Assembly: GCF_000004075.3 (NCBI RefSeq) | Contig: NC_026658.2 | Coordinates: forward strand, 744,001-808,000 | Length of the DNA: 64,000 nt | Direction: 5' to 3' | From: Cucumis sativus | Taxonomy: Eukaryota; Streptophyta; Magnoliopsida; Cucurbitales; Cucurbitaceae | Part shown: positions 47,832-61,400 of the stretch, in pieces | Layout: every line of letters begins with the position of its first letter | Numbering within the stretch: position 1 is the stretch's first letter | Translations under genes and position numbers: made by a program | Notes under the pieces: generated by a model | What the model was told of the DNA's origin: nothing | The model's input: only the letters and a program-made list of their open reading frames with translations | The model's database searches: none

Positions 47832-50800
47832 ATGTCTCTGACGGCCGTGAAGATGTCTGAAGATGTCTGGTTTACTTGTCTCACTCATGCATTATCCACC
47901 GAGACTGAAGAAATCATGGGCCTTCTCCTTGGCGATATTGAGGTCACTCTCTTTATTTCCACTCTGCAATTTACTTCCCTTTCTTTCAAGGGTTTCTTTG
48001 AGTTTTGCTTTAATTTTGATTACTGGGTGTCTGTTTCTTCGCTTCGTTGTTTCTTGTGTTGGATGTTATTTGAAATGAAGGTTAGATTGGTTGTTTTGGC
48101 AAATGGGGTTGTTTGCAGTTTTAATTCTCTTTACTTTAGAGTTAGAGGTAAAGTTCTTGTGCTGTTCTAGCTCAGTTAATTGATTTCTTAGCCATTTCGT
48201 AAAGATCAGAGTGAAGAGTGGTATTTGTGGTGCTTCCAGTTAATGGGTCTTCTGATTCCAAATGGTGCTGTTGAAAGCAGACTTGGTTTGTCTTTCACAT
48301 TAGTGCGTGCGAATATGTTCTAGCTCTTATTCGATGGTCTATCTGAATTTTGATTCTATAGTTTCTTTCTAGAGTTTGAGTAATTTCTATTTCATGGTTC
48401 ATTCTCTAAGCTTTAAGCTATTTTCATGCCTTTTCTTTCAGGGTGCTATATTTTTCTTTTTAAAAGGTAGTTGTTATTTGGGTTCTGCATTCTTCCTGAC
48501 CATGAGATTTTGCAGCATTCGAAAAATGGTAGTGTAACTGCACTAATTTGGGGGGCATCGCCTCAGACACGGTCTGACAGAAGGAAGGACCGTGTGGAGA
48601 CTCATCCTGAACAATTGGCTGCTGCATCAGCCCAGGCCGAGATATCCTTTGTTCCTTTTAGCTTTAGGAAATTCCTCATCTTCTAGACATGGTCCTATGT
48701 ATCTTAGCTAATGCCTTATATCAATACTTCCTTTCGAGTGCATCTTTTTTATTATCATTTAAATCCATTATTGTCTTGATAAATGAAAAGACCTTTCTCA
48801 GTTTATGTTAAAACATTCGTTCATAGATTGTCTATTGCGCAATATTTTGACTCTACAATTTCATTTACACTAGGACCCCCTAGGGGAGCAACCCCATTTG
48901 CTTGGGCTGCCTCCTCTAAGTAACACCTAGCCAGAGGTCGCTTGCTCAGATTTTTGGGCGAGCTTAATAAAGAACACCCACAATGTCTCCAGAGTCTAGG
49001 CCTTCGGATGTCCACAAACTCTTTTTTTTTAATATAAAAACCATACTTTGATGAAGAAAGTTTTTCATGGTATGTGTTTAAATGATTGGGTTGGGGATCT
49101 AGCAAAGTGGACCATTTTCCTTGTTTAATATATAATTGTATTGGGTATAACGTATAAGAGGAAAAAAAATGAAATGGGATTGCAATGTGCCAGGAGTCTG
49201 CCTAGTTAAATTTTATGAGTGGTGAGAATTTTCATTATGTTTTCTACCTTCAAGAGTCAAACGTTGAAACTGATTTTTAATACCAGTGTGGCTTTGTAAA
49301 GTAGTTTAACATAAGTAGGTTAACTATTCAAATTCTGAAGTTATTTTGCTTTTATTCAATATTGTTATATTCTTAATTTTATAGAACAGAATGACAGCAA
49401 TGACTGGTAGAACAACTAGAGTTATTGGGTGGTACCATTCACATCCTCATATTACAGTGCTTCCTTCACATGTTGGTTAGTATTGACTTGTCCATGATGT
49501 TTAATTGTAACCCATCTTGTTCGTGAGCTGTAATAACAGCAATGGTGTAAAAGGTTTTGCATGTCGATTAATTGGTTTTCCATCTTGCTCTGGATTCCTA
49601 TGTCTCATCTGGGGACCAAGTTTCCATTCCATTCCACCCAAACTAGCATATTGTTTCATCCTTCAAGTGATTATGTCTTATTGGTGATAAATGATTAGAG
49701 ACCAACTCTCCTTTAGCTTCTGTATGCTCCTAGCCTCTTCCTCTTCCATTTTTCAATTAAAGACATTTCTTCTTCTTCTTTCTTTCTATTATTCTTTTTT
49801 TTTTTTCCTTTTTTGAAGGAAAAAACTTCAGATTAGGCTTTCTTTCGGTGCTAGGATGCTTAGAATAGAAAGCTGAAACTTTTCTCTTTACTCGTTTGTT
49901 CTGATGATTGTATTACAATAGTTACAAAACTAGACCTGAAAATTTCATCATTGGTGACATTTCATCAGTGCAGTTTCTCTTTCCTCTTCGTATTCATTGT
50001 GAAAGTTAATAATTCAAAAGAGCTTACAAATATTTCTATGTTATATAAGAAAATAATTAGTATTTCATATCAAAGTTTGAAATCTTTTACATTATTTATC
50101 TTTGTTACAATTTTGGCTAAAGGAGTCTCCTTGATTTATTTATTAGAGGATGCTATTTTTTCTTTTGCACCTCTCTATCAAAGACAATAACTTTCCATTC
50201 ATGGAAATCTTACTTGCAGATGTGCGAACTCAAGGGACATATCAGCTCCTTGATTCTGGATTTATTGGGCTGATATTTTCTTGCTTTAGTGAAGATGCGA
50301 ACAAGGTTCGAATAGTTGCTTGTTTTGCTTTGGAGAATTATCTTTGGCATTTTTGCTAAACTTTCGTAGTTGGGAAATGCCAGGTTGGAAGAATTCAAGT
50401 TATTGCTTTCCAATCCTCTGATGGGAAACAGAATCACTTGTCAAGACCTATTTCTTTATCTCCTGTATATCGAAATTCGGTGATTGATGTGGAATCTTCT
50501 TTAAGTTCCTCTGATAATGTATCAGGAAATGTGGGTTATGGACCAGGAGAGAATCCGGAACAAGACACTGGTGATTCAATGATTGCTGGAGCTCTTAAGG
50601 TACAAGTACAACATATCCTCATTACAAAGATGCCTAAATCTGGATGTTTGGATTCATATAGCCAGCTTATGTTGAATGATGAGCAGAAGGTTTTACCAAA
50701 GTGTCAATTTTCTGTCTCAGATGATGTTGAGCCTTGTTTGTTTATGGAGAAACAATTTGACTCTTGAGCTATTTTGAAAATTTTTTAACTAGGTACCTGA

Positions 50801-52777
50801 TAAGTCTTGCCTCACTTTAAATTTGGAAAACTTATGCAGAAAACTAATAACTTACATCACTTTTGAATCTCATATTCGTCTACTCAAACAGGTGGGTAAA
50901 GCTGCATGTCCTAGAGTTTTAGATTCACTTCTGTAGACAAATCTCTTCTATCAATCTCACCATTCACTTTCATGCCGATTAGGAAACTAAATCTTGCAAT
51001 TGTGTTTTGCTAAAACTTTTATTTCTCTCTCTTGGATTGCTAATGAAGTACTGTTACAAATAATATAAGCCTATTCAAGTTCTGTGAATAAGATTTAACT
51101 CTTTTAAGATATTACAAGTAACGAAGCTTTCATTTATTATGCACCTTGTTTTATCTGGCAAACCTTGGTTCAAGGTTTGAACTTGAAATGGCCTATTAGT
51201 TTATCATCAATGAAAAAACTGGGATGATTTCATCATCTTAATGTAGCATATTTTTTAGCTTAATATTTCCATGCTACAACATGAAGTAATTGTCTGCTGG
51301 TTAATTGAAGTCACTCGGTTACTGTTTGTCTTCAAAGGAAACATCTAAAGAAGTGCTCCATGGATTTTATATAAAGTTTCAATTGTAGGAGTTCAATTTT
51401 TAAAATTTTGAAGTGCTGCGTATTGAACATTTCACCATGATTGGTGTGTATTGGCTTGTTTGACATTGTCTACAGGGTACTGGACGATCTTCAGAGTTGG
51501 GTTATTTTTTTGCTAATGCCGACACCAACTATCAAGGAAAAGAGAAAATTGGTGGAAGTTATCTTATTAATAATACAAATAGTGGGATTACTGATATCGA
51601 TCCAATGGACTTGTCTGAAAGTATGCAAGAAGCAATGCACCGTTCAAATATTGAAATGAGGTACGTTCAAAGTGCTAATTTGTTGGTCTTGGCGTCTAAT
51701 GTCATAAAGTTATCTAAATAATGAGTTATCTTGTAATGAGTTCAAATTGTGCTATCCATGAGTACTTGCTTGTGCGTGTAGCTGCATTGAGAGGGAGTCA
51801 GATATACCAGTTGCCTTTGTTATCTTGTTTTTCTTTCCTGAAGGATAATTCATCATCCTCATTTTTCTCTCTCTTGCTCCCAGTGCTGCTGAATTTTCAA
51901 GGAAAGAGATTCCTCTTCATGTTATGCCGACTGCATCGCTCATAAAGCTTGATTCACCATTGACATCTTTTACAGATTTACAGCATGTTCTGTTTGAAGA
52001 GGAGAGATCAGCTTATAACCAAGCCATCTCGAATAACATGAAGTAAGTGGTTTTCTCTTTAATTAATATCTGGAGCATGTATTCCTAACTTACAAATGGT
52101 TCTGTCTTCTATTTTATAATTGACTGTAATGATCACTTTTGTTTTTGATAGGGATGGGAAAGTGCATCCGCTGACGTTCATACATCACACATCAACATAT
52201 CAGGCTTCAATGTGCAAGTTAATTGAATATTGGTTAGGCTCACATGCTGTCCTCTATCGACCATTTATTTTTGGTCTTTTATTCTCTGTATGCCTTGAAT
52301 ACACAATTGACTGGGAGTTGTTCTTGTTTTTCCTTTCCTTGCATGTAGTCTTAGTCCTGCCATAAGTGCGCTTCAGGACCGCGTAAAAGAGAATGAAATT
52401 CGGGTAAGAATTGATACCATAAACACCCATTTGTGTAGACTCAAAGGGGATGTTTTCTGTGCATTAGTCTTTTGATCTCTATGCTCTGATGGATTCAAAT
52501 CGTTGCTTCATTCGTAAGAGTGTCAGATAGTTCTAATATGATGCTGTTGGTTAATGACTTCTTTGTTCAACAGTTAGCTTTGCTGGCCGAGGAAGCCAGG
52601 AATCTGGAAGTTGAGGCTGCAAAAGCAAATGAGTCAGTCCCAGGATCACCTCATCAAGTTACTCATGGATCTCGAGCAAGTGCTTCACCAACCCACAGGG
52701 ACTTGTATCCTTCAACTGCCTCTGTTGGTGCACGTAGTGGAGGAAGCTCTATGTACCGGAGTAGGAAGGGGTTATGA
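47832..52777 (+). CDS. BRCC36: BRCC36-type JAMM deubiquitinase (Lys63-specific)
   Basis: Ten exons, 47832-47942, 48516-48641, 49388-49475, 50220-50305, 50384-50599, 51476-51660, 51884-52042, 52152-52232, 52349-52403 and 52574-52777, give 436 residues. The JAMM/MPN+ zinc metalloprotease motif is complete: Glu27 in TEEIMGL, then HSHPHITVLPSHVD with His96, His98, Ser106 and Asp109. The C-terminal half has a coiled-coil-like ALLAEEARNLEVEAAKA. The family removes Lys63-linked ubiquitin in BRCA1-A and BRISC complexes and acts in DNA repair by recombination. The remembered relative is Arabidopsis BRCC36A (At1g80210). Exon 2 has no GT donor at its homologous end; a U12-type AT-AC intron joins exons 2 and 3 and restores the conserved AQAERMT. 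Confidence 0.93.
48642..49387 (+). other. U12-type AT-AC intron in BRCC36
   Basis: The intron begins ATATCCTTT, a full match to the minor-spliceosome 5' site. It ends with TTCTTAAT (49370-49377), a branch-site match at seven of eight positions to TCCTTRAY, eleven bases before the terminal AC at 49386-49387. Splicing here is phase 0 and gives the conserved protein join AE/RMT. A conventional join through the upstream AG (TATAG at 49384) would add residues and needs a GT donor that is absent at the conserved border. Confidence 0.85.
48840..49140. repeat. Unassigned repeat-like block in BRCC36 intron 2
   Basis: A block of higher GC content containing CTAGGACCCCCTAGGGGAGC, a small palindrome, inside the AT-AC intron. 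It stands out from flanking sequence and looks inserted, but I could not name a family. Confidence 0.3.
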
Positions 52778-54609
52778 ATATGATATCTTTTCCCTTTGAC
52801 TTGTTTTCCGAACTCCTGAACACCTGTATTATAGCGTTCAGGTTTTTTTGTGCATAAAAACGATCGAAAGTATAGAAGAGGGGTCAAATGGCATTCATTA
52901 TTAGCTACCAAAATTTCCTCTTCTTGATGTTAGATACTTTAGTGTCTAAAAATGGCTTTTCACAAGTAGCAATGCTGTTGAATCCACTTATATCAGTCTG
53001 GATAAGTTGCCAATTAACAGCAGTCTTGAATCTCTATGCTTCTGGTGACCAAAATGATTTTTCATCACAAATGCAAGAATGCAATGAGTTCTAATGTGGT
53101 TTCTCACATTTTGTTAAAAAATATGGATTAGTTTCTCTCTCCTTCTGTAATCATCATTTCTGGTTAAATCTGCTATCATCCCATTAGCAAGCTCTAATTA
53201 TGATCTACGTCTATGCTAATATTCCAAATTTATATGATTTTTTTTCTTGGGAATAGTCATCATATTGACTGTTTTTTATCACATCTCTATCTATATTGTA
53301 ATGTAATATCTCGTTAAAGTAACAACTTTTTTTCTCCCTATGTATTGTAAAGAACAGGGTTTAATACCCATCACAATTAACACACACTTTATTCAATAAA
53401 TGTTAGAAAAGAGGTAAGTGTTTTTGCAGGATTACCCATGTGAGACAAATACAAAGGGGAAATAATTAAAATGAACACAACTGTAAAGTAAAAGAAAGAA
53501 ATAAGCAACACTTTAACAAAAAACTAAAGGGGGAAAGAAAAGATGAAAATTTTACTGTCATACGTTGTTAGAAAAAAAGAAAGTGGTAAGATTCCAAAAT
53601 GACGAAAGTTTTAACAAATATACTAAAAGGAGAGTCATTATTCAAAGTGACTATCACTCTCATAGCTTCTTATTAGATACTGAATTTGAATTATATATAT
53701 ATAATGAGTTGGTCGTGGTGATGCATGGAAGTGATTCCCAAGGAGAATCGAATCACCTAACTTTCCTTTTTTCCTCTTTCTCTTCTTTACAATTTGCCCT
53801 TTCTCTATCTCTCTCTCTCCCTCTCCTCCTTTACCCTTACCCAAGAGAATGGATGCCACTTCTCTCTCTCTCATTTCCTCCTTTGGTGAGAGAGAGTCGT
53901 TTCATAGATGTGAACAAAGTATGAGATTAAAATATTCATGGATACGTTCATATATCCATAAATTTAAAAGTTCATTATCGATATTAAATATTTATAGATA
54001 TATTCAATATTTTTTATCAATATATTCGTTGATATATATGTAAAATTGAAATATCAATATCAGCCTTCAATATTTTAATTCTTGGCGAAGAGAGATTTGG
54101 AGGGTGTGGGTACGTAGTTGTGAATATACAAATTAAATCCAAACTATGAGTAGTTATAACACAATGCAAAATAATTAGCAAATATAACAAAATTTAGATT
54201 AAGCTCCTAGAGAAGATCATATCAACCATAAACTCTATCATTGTCAATTTTACTACATTTCAATTATTTAAAAATTATTAGTCTTAAACGTTCTACCCAT
54301 TATGACTACTCTAAATTTAATTATATCATCAATTTAACATACTTTCTCACTCGTGAGTTTGAAATATTTGTAAAAGATTTACCAAGTGAAAATCAACATT
54401 AATAAGATAGAAAATGTGATAATACAAAAGATTTAATTAACTGGAACGTATTCATGTTTGTGATTCCCACTATATGATTAGATAATTTTGTGAAATACAG
54501 AAAGATGGGCAGCCTGAGATGATTTTTGTATCAGTCATTTGATTTGATGGTTTAGAGAGATTCGAGGAAGGAAATAGAGAAAGAGATATTTTTTATTGGT
54601 GTGGGTGAA

Positions 54610-54627
54610 GAGAGAGAGAGAGAGAGA
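54610..54627. repeat. GA dinucleotide microsatellite
   Basis: Nine GA units followed by a longer purine-only tract. Confidence 0.85.
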
Positions 54628-57019
54628 AGAAAAGAAAAAGAGAAAAGAAAAGAGAAAAGATGGTCAAAATGAAACCTTGGTTATTCCAACATATTATCAC
54701 TCCAACCCAACCTTTATTGAAACTCACATTTGTGCCTTTCTCTTTTCTTCTTCTTCTTCTTCTCTTTTTTTTTTTTATTTAAATTTTTTAATTTCATCTT
54801 TTCATTTTAATTAAATTTCTTCCACTTTCTTCCTCTTTTGAATATCAATCACTTTTTCTCTATTATTTCTCACTAATCTAATCCAACTCCTTATTGATTA
54901 AGAAATCCAAAAAGGAAAAAAGAAATTATAACTATTTCTACAACCAATTTCTCCTAATATTGAATGTTGATAAATAACTCAATTACAATAAGTTTGAATA
55001 AATAATATTAGCATGATTTTTATCTTTCAATTCGACCGACATTACATCAATAAAACTAATGCAAGGCTTATATATTAAAAATATTTTGTATTAATATTTA
55101 AAGCGTATACATGTGATGAGACTAACGTTAAAACCTATCTAATTTATAAAAACCTATCTTATTTGACATGCGATGAGACCAATGTAGAAACTTATATTAT
55201 TTGAGTAGCACAACCGTTCTATTTTATCATATATATTATATCGAGATTGACATACTCATCAATATTCAACTAAAGAAATGATCTTTTTTTTTCTTCACCT
55301 TTTTATTGATTAAAAAAGAAAAGAGAAAAAAGTCACATATGAGAGAATCTTGTATGATATTAGGATTGAGTTTTGAATATTAGAAAAAGTTTGAATCTTT
55401 TATATATATATTAGGTAAATACATGTAAATAGTTATAAGGAGAGAATATTCAAAATTTTATAAAATTTGTGAGAAAATTTTGATTTTTTTCTTATAAAAA
55501 ATATATGATTGACATTAGACGTTGTCCTCAGAAGGATTATATTTAGCAATGGAATTAATATTATTTCCTCTTACATTAAAATTAATATTATTCTTTCCGT
55601 GTACGCCTTATTTTTAATCGACATTTTTATTATAGCATAAGCAACCAAATATGGTTAAGAATTAACCTCTCCATTCAGCGTCAGTACTTTAAAATAATTG
55701 AGTTGTAATTTATTCATAATCACCTTTAAATTTGATTATTTAATGGAGCATTTTAGATTTTACATCCTTCAAAATTTGGTATCTTCCCTCACCTATCATA
55801 AATTTATTATTTCTTAATTTATTTTTCACATTTATTTCAAATTTTTATTGGTTAATTTTCTTATAACAATTATTTCAAAACAAAAAGTTTTTGTGAAAAA
55901 AACTAGATTAAACAGATTACAATTCAAATCATATATATATTTTAAGATAGTTATATTATAATAAATTATAAATTCTATAAAGATAAAAAAAAATTGCAAC
56001 AACAATCTACTTATTTTTTTAATATAAATAACAAAAAAATATAACAATAAAGAAAATTGTCAAAAATATAAGAAACTTATAAAATATTGACAAAAAAAAT
56101 AAAAGTGTAATGAAATTTATTTTAGGATTGTTTTATAGTTAGGTCAAATTTCCTATTTTTAAAAAACTCCAAATAATAATCTAATTTTTATTAATATAAC
56201 TAAATTACACAAATTTAGTATTTATTATTAAAAATGAGAGGTGGTTATTTATTTATTTTAAGACAAAACTTTACTAAACAATAGTTTTTTCATTTGTTAT
56301 TTCTTTTACTATCTATTCTAACTAATTTTATAGAGCATTGTTTTTTAATCTTGAGTGGTTGTATTTCACTCACATCCGACCCTCCGTACCCAAAACCATT
56401 AAAAAAAGGTTATCTACGAAACTAAATAAAGAAAAAAGAAAAAAGTTGTTGCCTTCCAAAATTTTGAAACCCTAAACTCGAAAGATTTATGTTTGGGTGA
56501 AATAGTTTGAATGGTACCTCCATCCCAACTTTTGCTCCATGTCCCCTAAAAGAAAAAGAGGGGTGAAAAAAGAGACTTTTTTTTTTTAATTTTCAATTTA
56601 CTTTTCTTTCTTTTCTTTTCTTTCTTTCTTTCTTCTTCTTTTTTTTTTTAACAAAATCACGAAGGCATTTTAGTAAATACATTGAAAAAGGAACTCAAAT
56701 ATCCATGTTGTAAAGTTGTAGCTATAGTGCTCTGTTCATAGATACTTTCATGCATTTGTGTACCACAACATTAGTATTCCCACATTTAGAATTCCTCTTT
56801 ATATAATCACCTATTAAACCTAAAATTTTAATTAAACTATAGCAATCAAAACAAAATCTAATAATACGATCTTAAATCACCCATAGATAGATGATAAGAA
56901 AAGTTTAAGCAGAAATTAATTCATTATTATATCACTCACAAAACCCTCAAACCAAGAAAAAAAAAGTGAAAGAAAAATGAAAAGAAGGGGGTTCTCTTTT
57001 ATTTTTGTTCAAAATATCC

Positions 57020-57050
57020 CCTTTCTTTCTTTCTTTCTTTCTTTCTTTCT
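57020..57050. repeat. CTTT tetranucleotide microsatellite
   Basis: About eight CTTT units, about 110 bp before the TATA box of the zinc-finger gene. Such CT-rich tracts are frequent in plant core promoters. Confidence 0.9.
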
Positions 57051-57160
57051 AATCAAAAGCACTCATCTCTCTCCTTTTGTAATATTTTGTTTTGAACTTT
57101 TGTGTGTGTGTATATATATATAATGATATATAATGCAACTTTTTGAGTGGGATTTGGGTG

Positions 57161-57742
57161 TATATAAACAACCCTTCACTTCTTTACCTATTCCATCGCC
57201 ATTCTTAATTCTTCTCTCCCTTTTTCTTTCTTTATTCTTTAATCACTCTTAAGGTTTGTGCTTCATCTTCAATTCTTCTGTTTTTCTGCGTCATTTTTCT
57301 TTTCAAATTTAGGGTCTTTTTTGGTTCAACGTTTTGACATATCATTGGGTTTTTTTTTTTTTTTTTCCTGTTGTTTCTTATTTCTTATATATATATCTTT
57401 GAGAAACAGAAACAATACTGATTTTGGTTTTGAGTAAAGAAATATTTTTTTGGTTCAATTACAAGCTTTAGGAACTTTCGAATCATATACTTAATAGTTA
57501 GTAACATACTCAACATGTGAATTAAGTTATACTCATTTGGGTCTAACATAACCATATCTAAAAGTATGTTTTTGAGTATTTATCAAAATATAAATTGAAA
57601 AGCCAGAAACTTACTTTTAAACAACTTGTGTGTTTCAAACATCTTTTTAAATGTAGAAATGTGTTTTGTACTTCAAAAAGTATTCATTTAATTTCAAATA
57701 TATTTTTTTACATTGTGTTGACTGTGTTAATACAATTTGTAG
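57161..57742 (+). promoter_or_regulatory. TATA box, leader and leader intron of the zinc-finger gene
   Basis: TATATAAA at 57161-57168 is a strong TATA box. A pyrimidine-rich leader follows up to AAG at 57253, then a GT donor. An acceptor TTTGTAG ends at 57742, 13 bases before the start codon. This implies a 5' UTR intron of about 490 bp, a feature often linked to high expression in plants. Confidence 0.6.
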
Positions 57743-57755
57743 AGAGGAAGAGAAG

Positions 57756-58472
57756 ATGAGTAGACCGGGAGACTGGAACTGTAGGTCATGCCAGCATTTG
57801 AACTTCCAGAGGAGGGATATGTGCCAGCGTTGCGGCGAACCGAAGAGCGGCGGCGGTATCGGAAGAGGTGGGTCTGGTTTCGGGTACGGAGGATCGGATG
57901 TGAGGCCCGGGGACTGGTACTGTAGCGTTGGAAATTGTGGAGCTCACAATTTTGCAAGCCGATCAAGCTGCTTCAAATGTGGAGCTTTCAAAGACGACAT
58001 GTCGGCCTTTGACTTCGATATTCCTCGTCGTAGTCCTAGAGGGATTTCCCCATTTGCTTTTCCCAGTCCCGCCCGTACTGCTGCCTCCGCTTGGAAGTCC
58101 GGTGACTGGATTTGTGCAAGGTAAAAGCCGTAATATCAGTTTGATAATCATTTGGCTTTTTCTACGTTTTTTTACTATGATTTTTATCCTCCTCTTTGAC
58201 CAAAACTAAGTTTTCAAATTCCATTGTCCCACTTTATTTTGTATAAAAAAAACAGACAACCGATAAAGAAACTCATATCAACTTAACTTTTAAATATAAA
58301 ATTCAAACTGTTGTCCAATAAAGTCATAATATTTTATCATATTAAAGTTTGTCTATCTCTAGATTCTCATGTGAATATGATTGTGTGAAAATTCAGGTCG
58401 GGTTGCAATGAACATAACTTTGCAAGCAGGATGGAGTGCTTTAGATGCAGTGCTCCGAGAGACTCCTATTAA
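57756..58472 (+). CDS. Triple RanBP2-type zinc-finger protein
   Basis: Two exons, 57756-58120 and 58397-58472, give 146 residues. Three RanBP2/NZF fingers of the W-x-C-x(2-4)-C-x(10)-C-x2-C type are complete: Cys9, 12, 23 and 26; Cys56, 61, 72 and 75; Cys120, 125, 136 and 139. Each starts with GDW and has the central Asn-Phe. The third finger is split by the intron after Arg122. Linkers are Gly-rich (31-46) and Ser/Pro-rich (90-112). ZRANB2-like fingers of this type bind single-stranded RNA with GGU motifs, so an RNA-binding role is likely; the plant function is not established. Arabidopsis At3g15680 is the relative I recall. Confidence 0.93.
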
Positions 58473-61400
58473 CAAAATTAGCCAAGCCAAAATCCTCCTT
58501 CATCATCAAGTTTTGGGTGTGTGATCTTTCATAACCATTATCTATTTCTTGATACCCTTGAAGATTTGAACCTCAACTACCAAAAAGTTGTTATATGTTC
58601 AAACTTTAAAAAATGAAGTTATTTAGTTATAATATTGAAATTCTAGCCATTTAGAGTGCATAGTTTTAAAATCATTTACATTTTCTTCATTAAATTTTTT
58701 ATAAAAGTTACTCTGGAACTTAAATAATTTTAAATAACCATTTACTGTCATATAACAATATGTTTATCTTTTTTCCCCATGTTTTGCAGGTATGCTCTCA
58801 ACTGAGAAAAATTTCAAAGAGACTTCATAACCTGCACTACCTTTTCTTCTCTCTCTTTTTGTTTTCTGGTTTTGTAACCTTTTTTTAATGAGTGATGTTA
58901 ATTTATGTGATGATAAAAAATTGAGATATTGTCCAAAAATCAATCTTCATTCTCTGTTTTTTTTTTTTTTTACAAAATACTAGAGGTCGAAAGGTTGGTA
59001 GTTATTCAAATATCTCAATTGACACATCTATGACATTCTCATCATAGTAGATGATTGATTAACTTCTTCTAATCCTTGAAAGCTAGTCACAATGACAATA
59101 AAAAAAGCAAAAATAATAAAAAGAAGAAAATTATTAGCTTTTTTTCCTTTTGAATTTTACATGATAATTGTATTATTCAAACACATATAAAGTAGGAGGA
59201 AATGTTTGTTTCTTTTCTTCTATTCTGAAAAGTGGAAGAAAAAAAAGAGAAACGAAAAAGAAAAAGAGAAAGGAAAAGGAAAAGGAGAGACAGAAAAAAA
59301 ATAAAAAAAAAAGGAAAAAAAGAAAAGAAAAAGAAGCTTTCTTGGAGTCACCAAAAATTAAATATGCAATGATAAGATCAAATCTGTACGAATGTTTATG
59401 AAAGTATAACCCAACAAGAAAAGAAAAAAATAGTGAATTTGATGCATAGATAATTTTAATATTGTAATAGATAATTAGTGAGAATTTAGGCGTAATTCAT
59501 CGGATAAGATATTAATTACCAAATGAAGTAGAAAAACATTGTTATTATTAATTATATATTTTTATTGAGATTAATGGATGTCAACTCTTCAATATAAAAA
59601 AAAAAATACTGACATATTTTAATCCTAAACTTTGCATATGAATCAACTAATAATAAATCACACACAATTCAATTAAGAAAGAAAGCAGCAATGTTTAATA
59701 ACAACAAGTTCATGGCAAGTAACATTCAACAAGACGATGAAAAGTTAAAAAAGAATCAAACACAAACAGCTTTAAATTACAAATATACTTGATTTTGTAA
59801 TAGTTTATCCAACTAATTAAGTTGGCTACTTTGTATAAAGGTAGGCCTTTTAATTTATGGAGGGTCCCAAATATAATTTTATTTACCAAAGTGTCTTTAC
59901 CATGAAAAAAAAAACACTTTCCTTTAAGCTTTTGTTTGTTACTTTAGGGGCAGTTAGGGGTGGAAAGAAAAATAAACTATTAGTTTTAAAGTTGGGTCAA
60001 TTTTGATTAATTATTCAACTAACCTTGAACTTAAAGAACTAAAAGTACAATTTTTTCTTGGATAAATAATATATATCAACTCTTAAAACTTGAATGTACC
60101 ATTAAGATACACTTCCAATGAACTTGCATTCAACTCAACCTATCAAGCTATCTAGTTATATTGATTTGAAGATAAGAAAGTAGGAGGTTACAGAAATTCA
60201 CCAAGATTTTGATTCATCTAGTTAAACCGTATGAACTCGAATGGACTAAATTTATGATTCAACAGCTCTTTTAATTCAAAGATACAAGATAGCACAGAGA
60301 TGTTACAGAGAGAAAAGGTTGCACGAGCAATGTGTACTAGTGTATTGAATATTGAACGAAATTAGGAGAAATTGATACAAGGTTAGCTGCAATGATTTTT
60401 TTCTTCCATTTTTAATCTAGCTTTGTTCAGAAGTAGCCAAAAGCCTTTTTGTAAAGCTTGTGTTTAGTTTGTAGATTAAGTTTCATACTAATGCGAAACT
60501 AACTCAGCAATCATAAAAGCATGTATCATAGACTAAGATGGTAAAAAGGCACACCAATGAAAAATGGAGTATACAAACTTCAATTTTTGTTACTCGTTTT
60601 TCTTCACAACCCAACCACAAATAACACGAATTTGAGGATTTCCAACTTCTGGCTTCAAAGACCTAGATTAATATGAATCACAAGCCAAACCATCCTCTAA
60701 ACTTTTACCAAATCACCAGGCATGTAACCTCTCAAAGGGAAAAGAGAAACGAACAAGCAATGTAAGCTTCATTCATCGCATTAGCCTGATCCATCCAGTA
60801 AAACGTTGCTCGTGTATAAAAAAAACACATGTGCATTTGATATTGATGGAAAAAGAATACAGAACAATTTAATTTTATCATCGTAGATTGACAAAGTGGT
60901 CAAAAGATCACACTCAGAGGTACGATAATGGAATAATGGATATTAGGCAAAATGAATTTAATCCATGGTGACCACCTATTTATTCAATTTTCTTGGCATT
61001 CAAATGTAGCATGGTCATGCATGTTGTTTAATAATGCATTTTGTTTCATAAGATTAATTAAGATGTGTCTAAGCTAGCGTGGGGTACTCACAGAAGTATC
61101 TGGAAAAGAGAAAAAAAGATGATCCACAACTGTGTAGGTCTAGATCTTACCATTACCACAAAACATTCCAATTCATGAGGGAACCCCAACTGCAAACTTT
61201 CGACTTCCTGAGTACAATAATTCTCAACCAACTGTTTATAATGATGTGTCAATCACAGTCGATTCTATTGATAGGGTGAGAAGATGGAGCAAACAGCAAT
61301 TCATTTCACAAAAATCTCGCTACACATCTTAAATTATTATTATTTTTTTGTCATTTTGGAGGGCGGGGGGAGAAAGAAACAGTACATGCATCTACTAAGA

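Larger units (their letters stand above)
52778..57160. other. AT-rich intergenic region
   Basis: The BRCC36 3' UTR is at the left. At about 53930-54060 there are many ATATTCATGGATA/TATCGATAT-like phrases, typical of a decayed satellite-like dispersed repeat. Microsatellites are GA at 54610-54627 and CTTT at 57020-57050. Open frames at 53565-53924 and 54596-54814 are low-complexity and unsupported. Confidence 0.55.
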
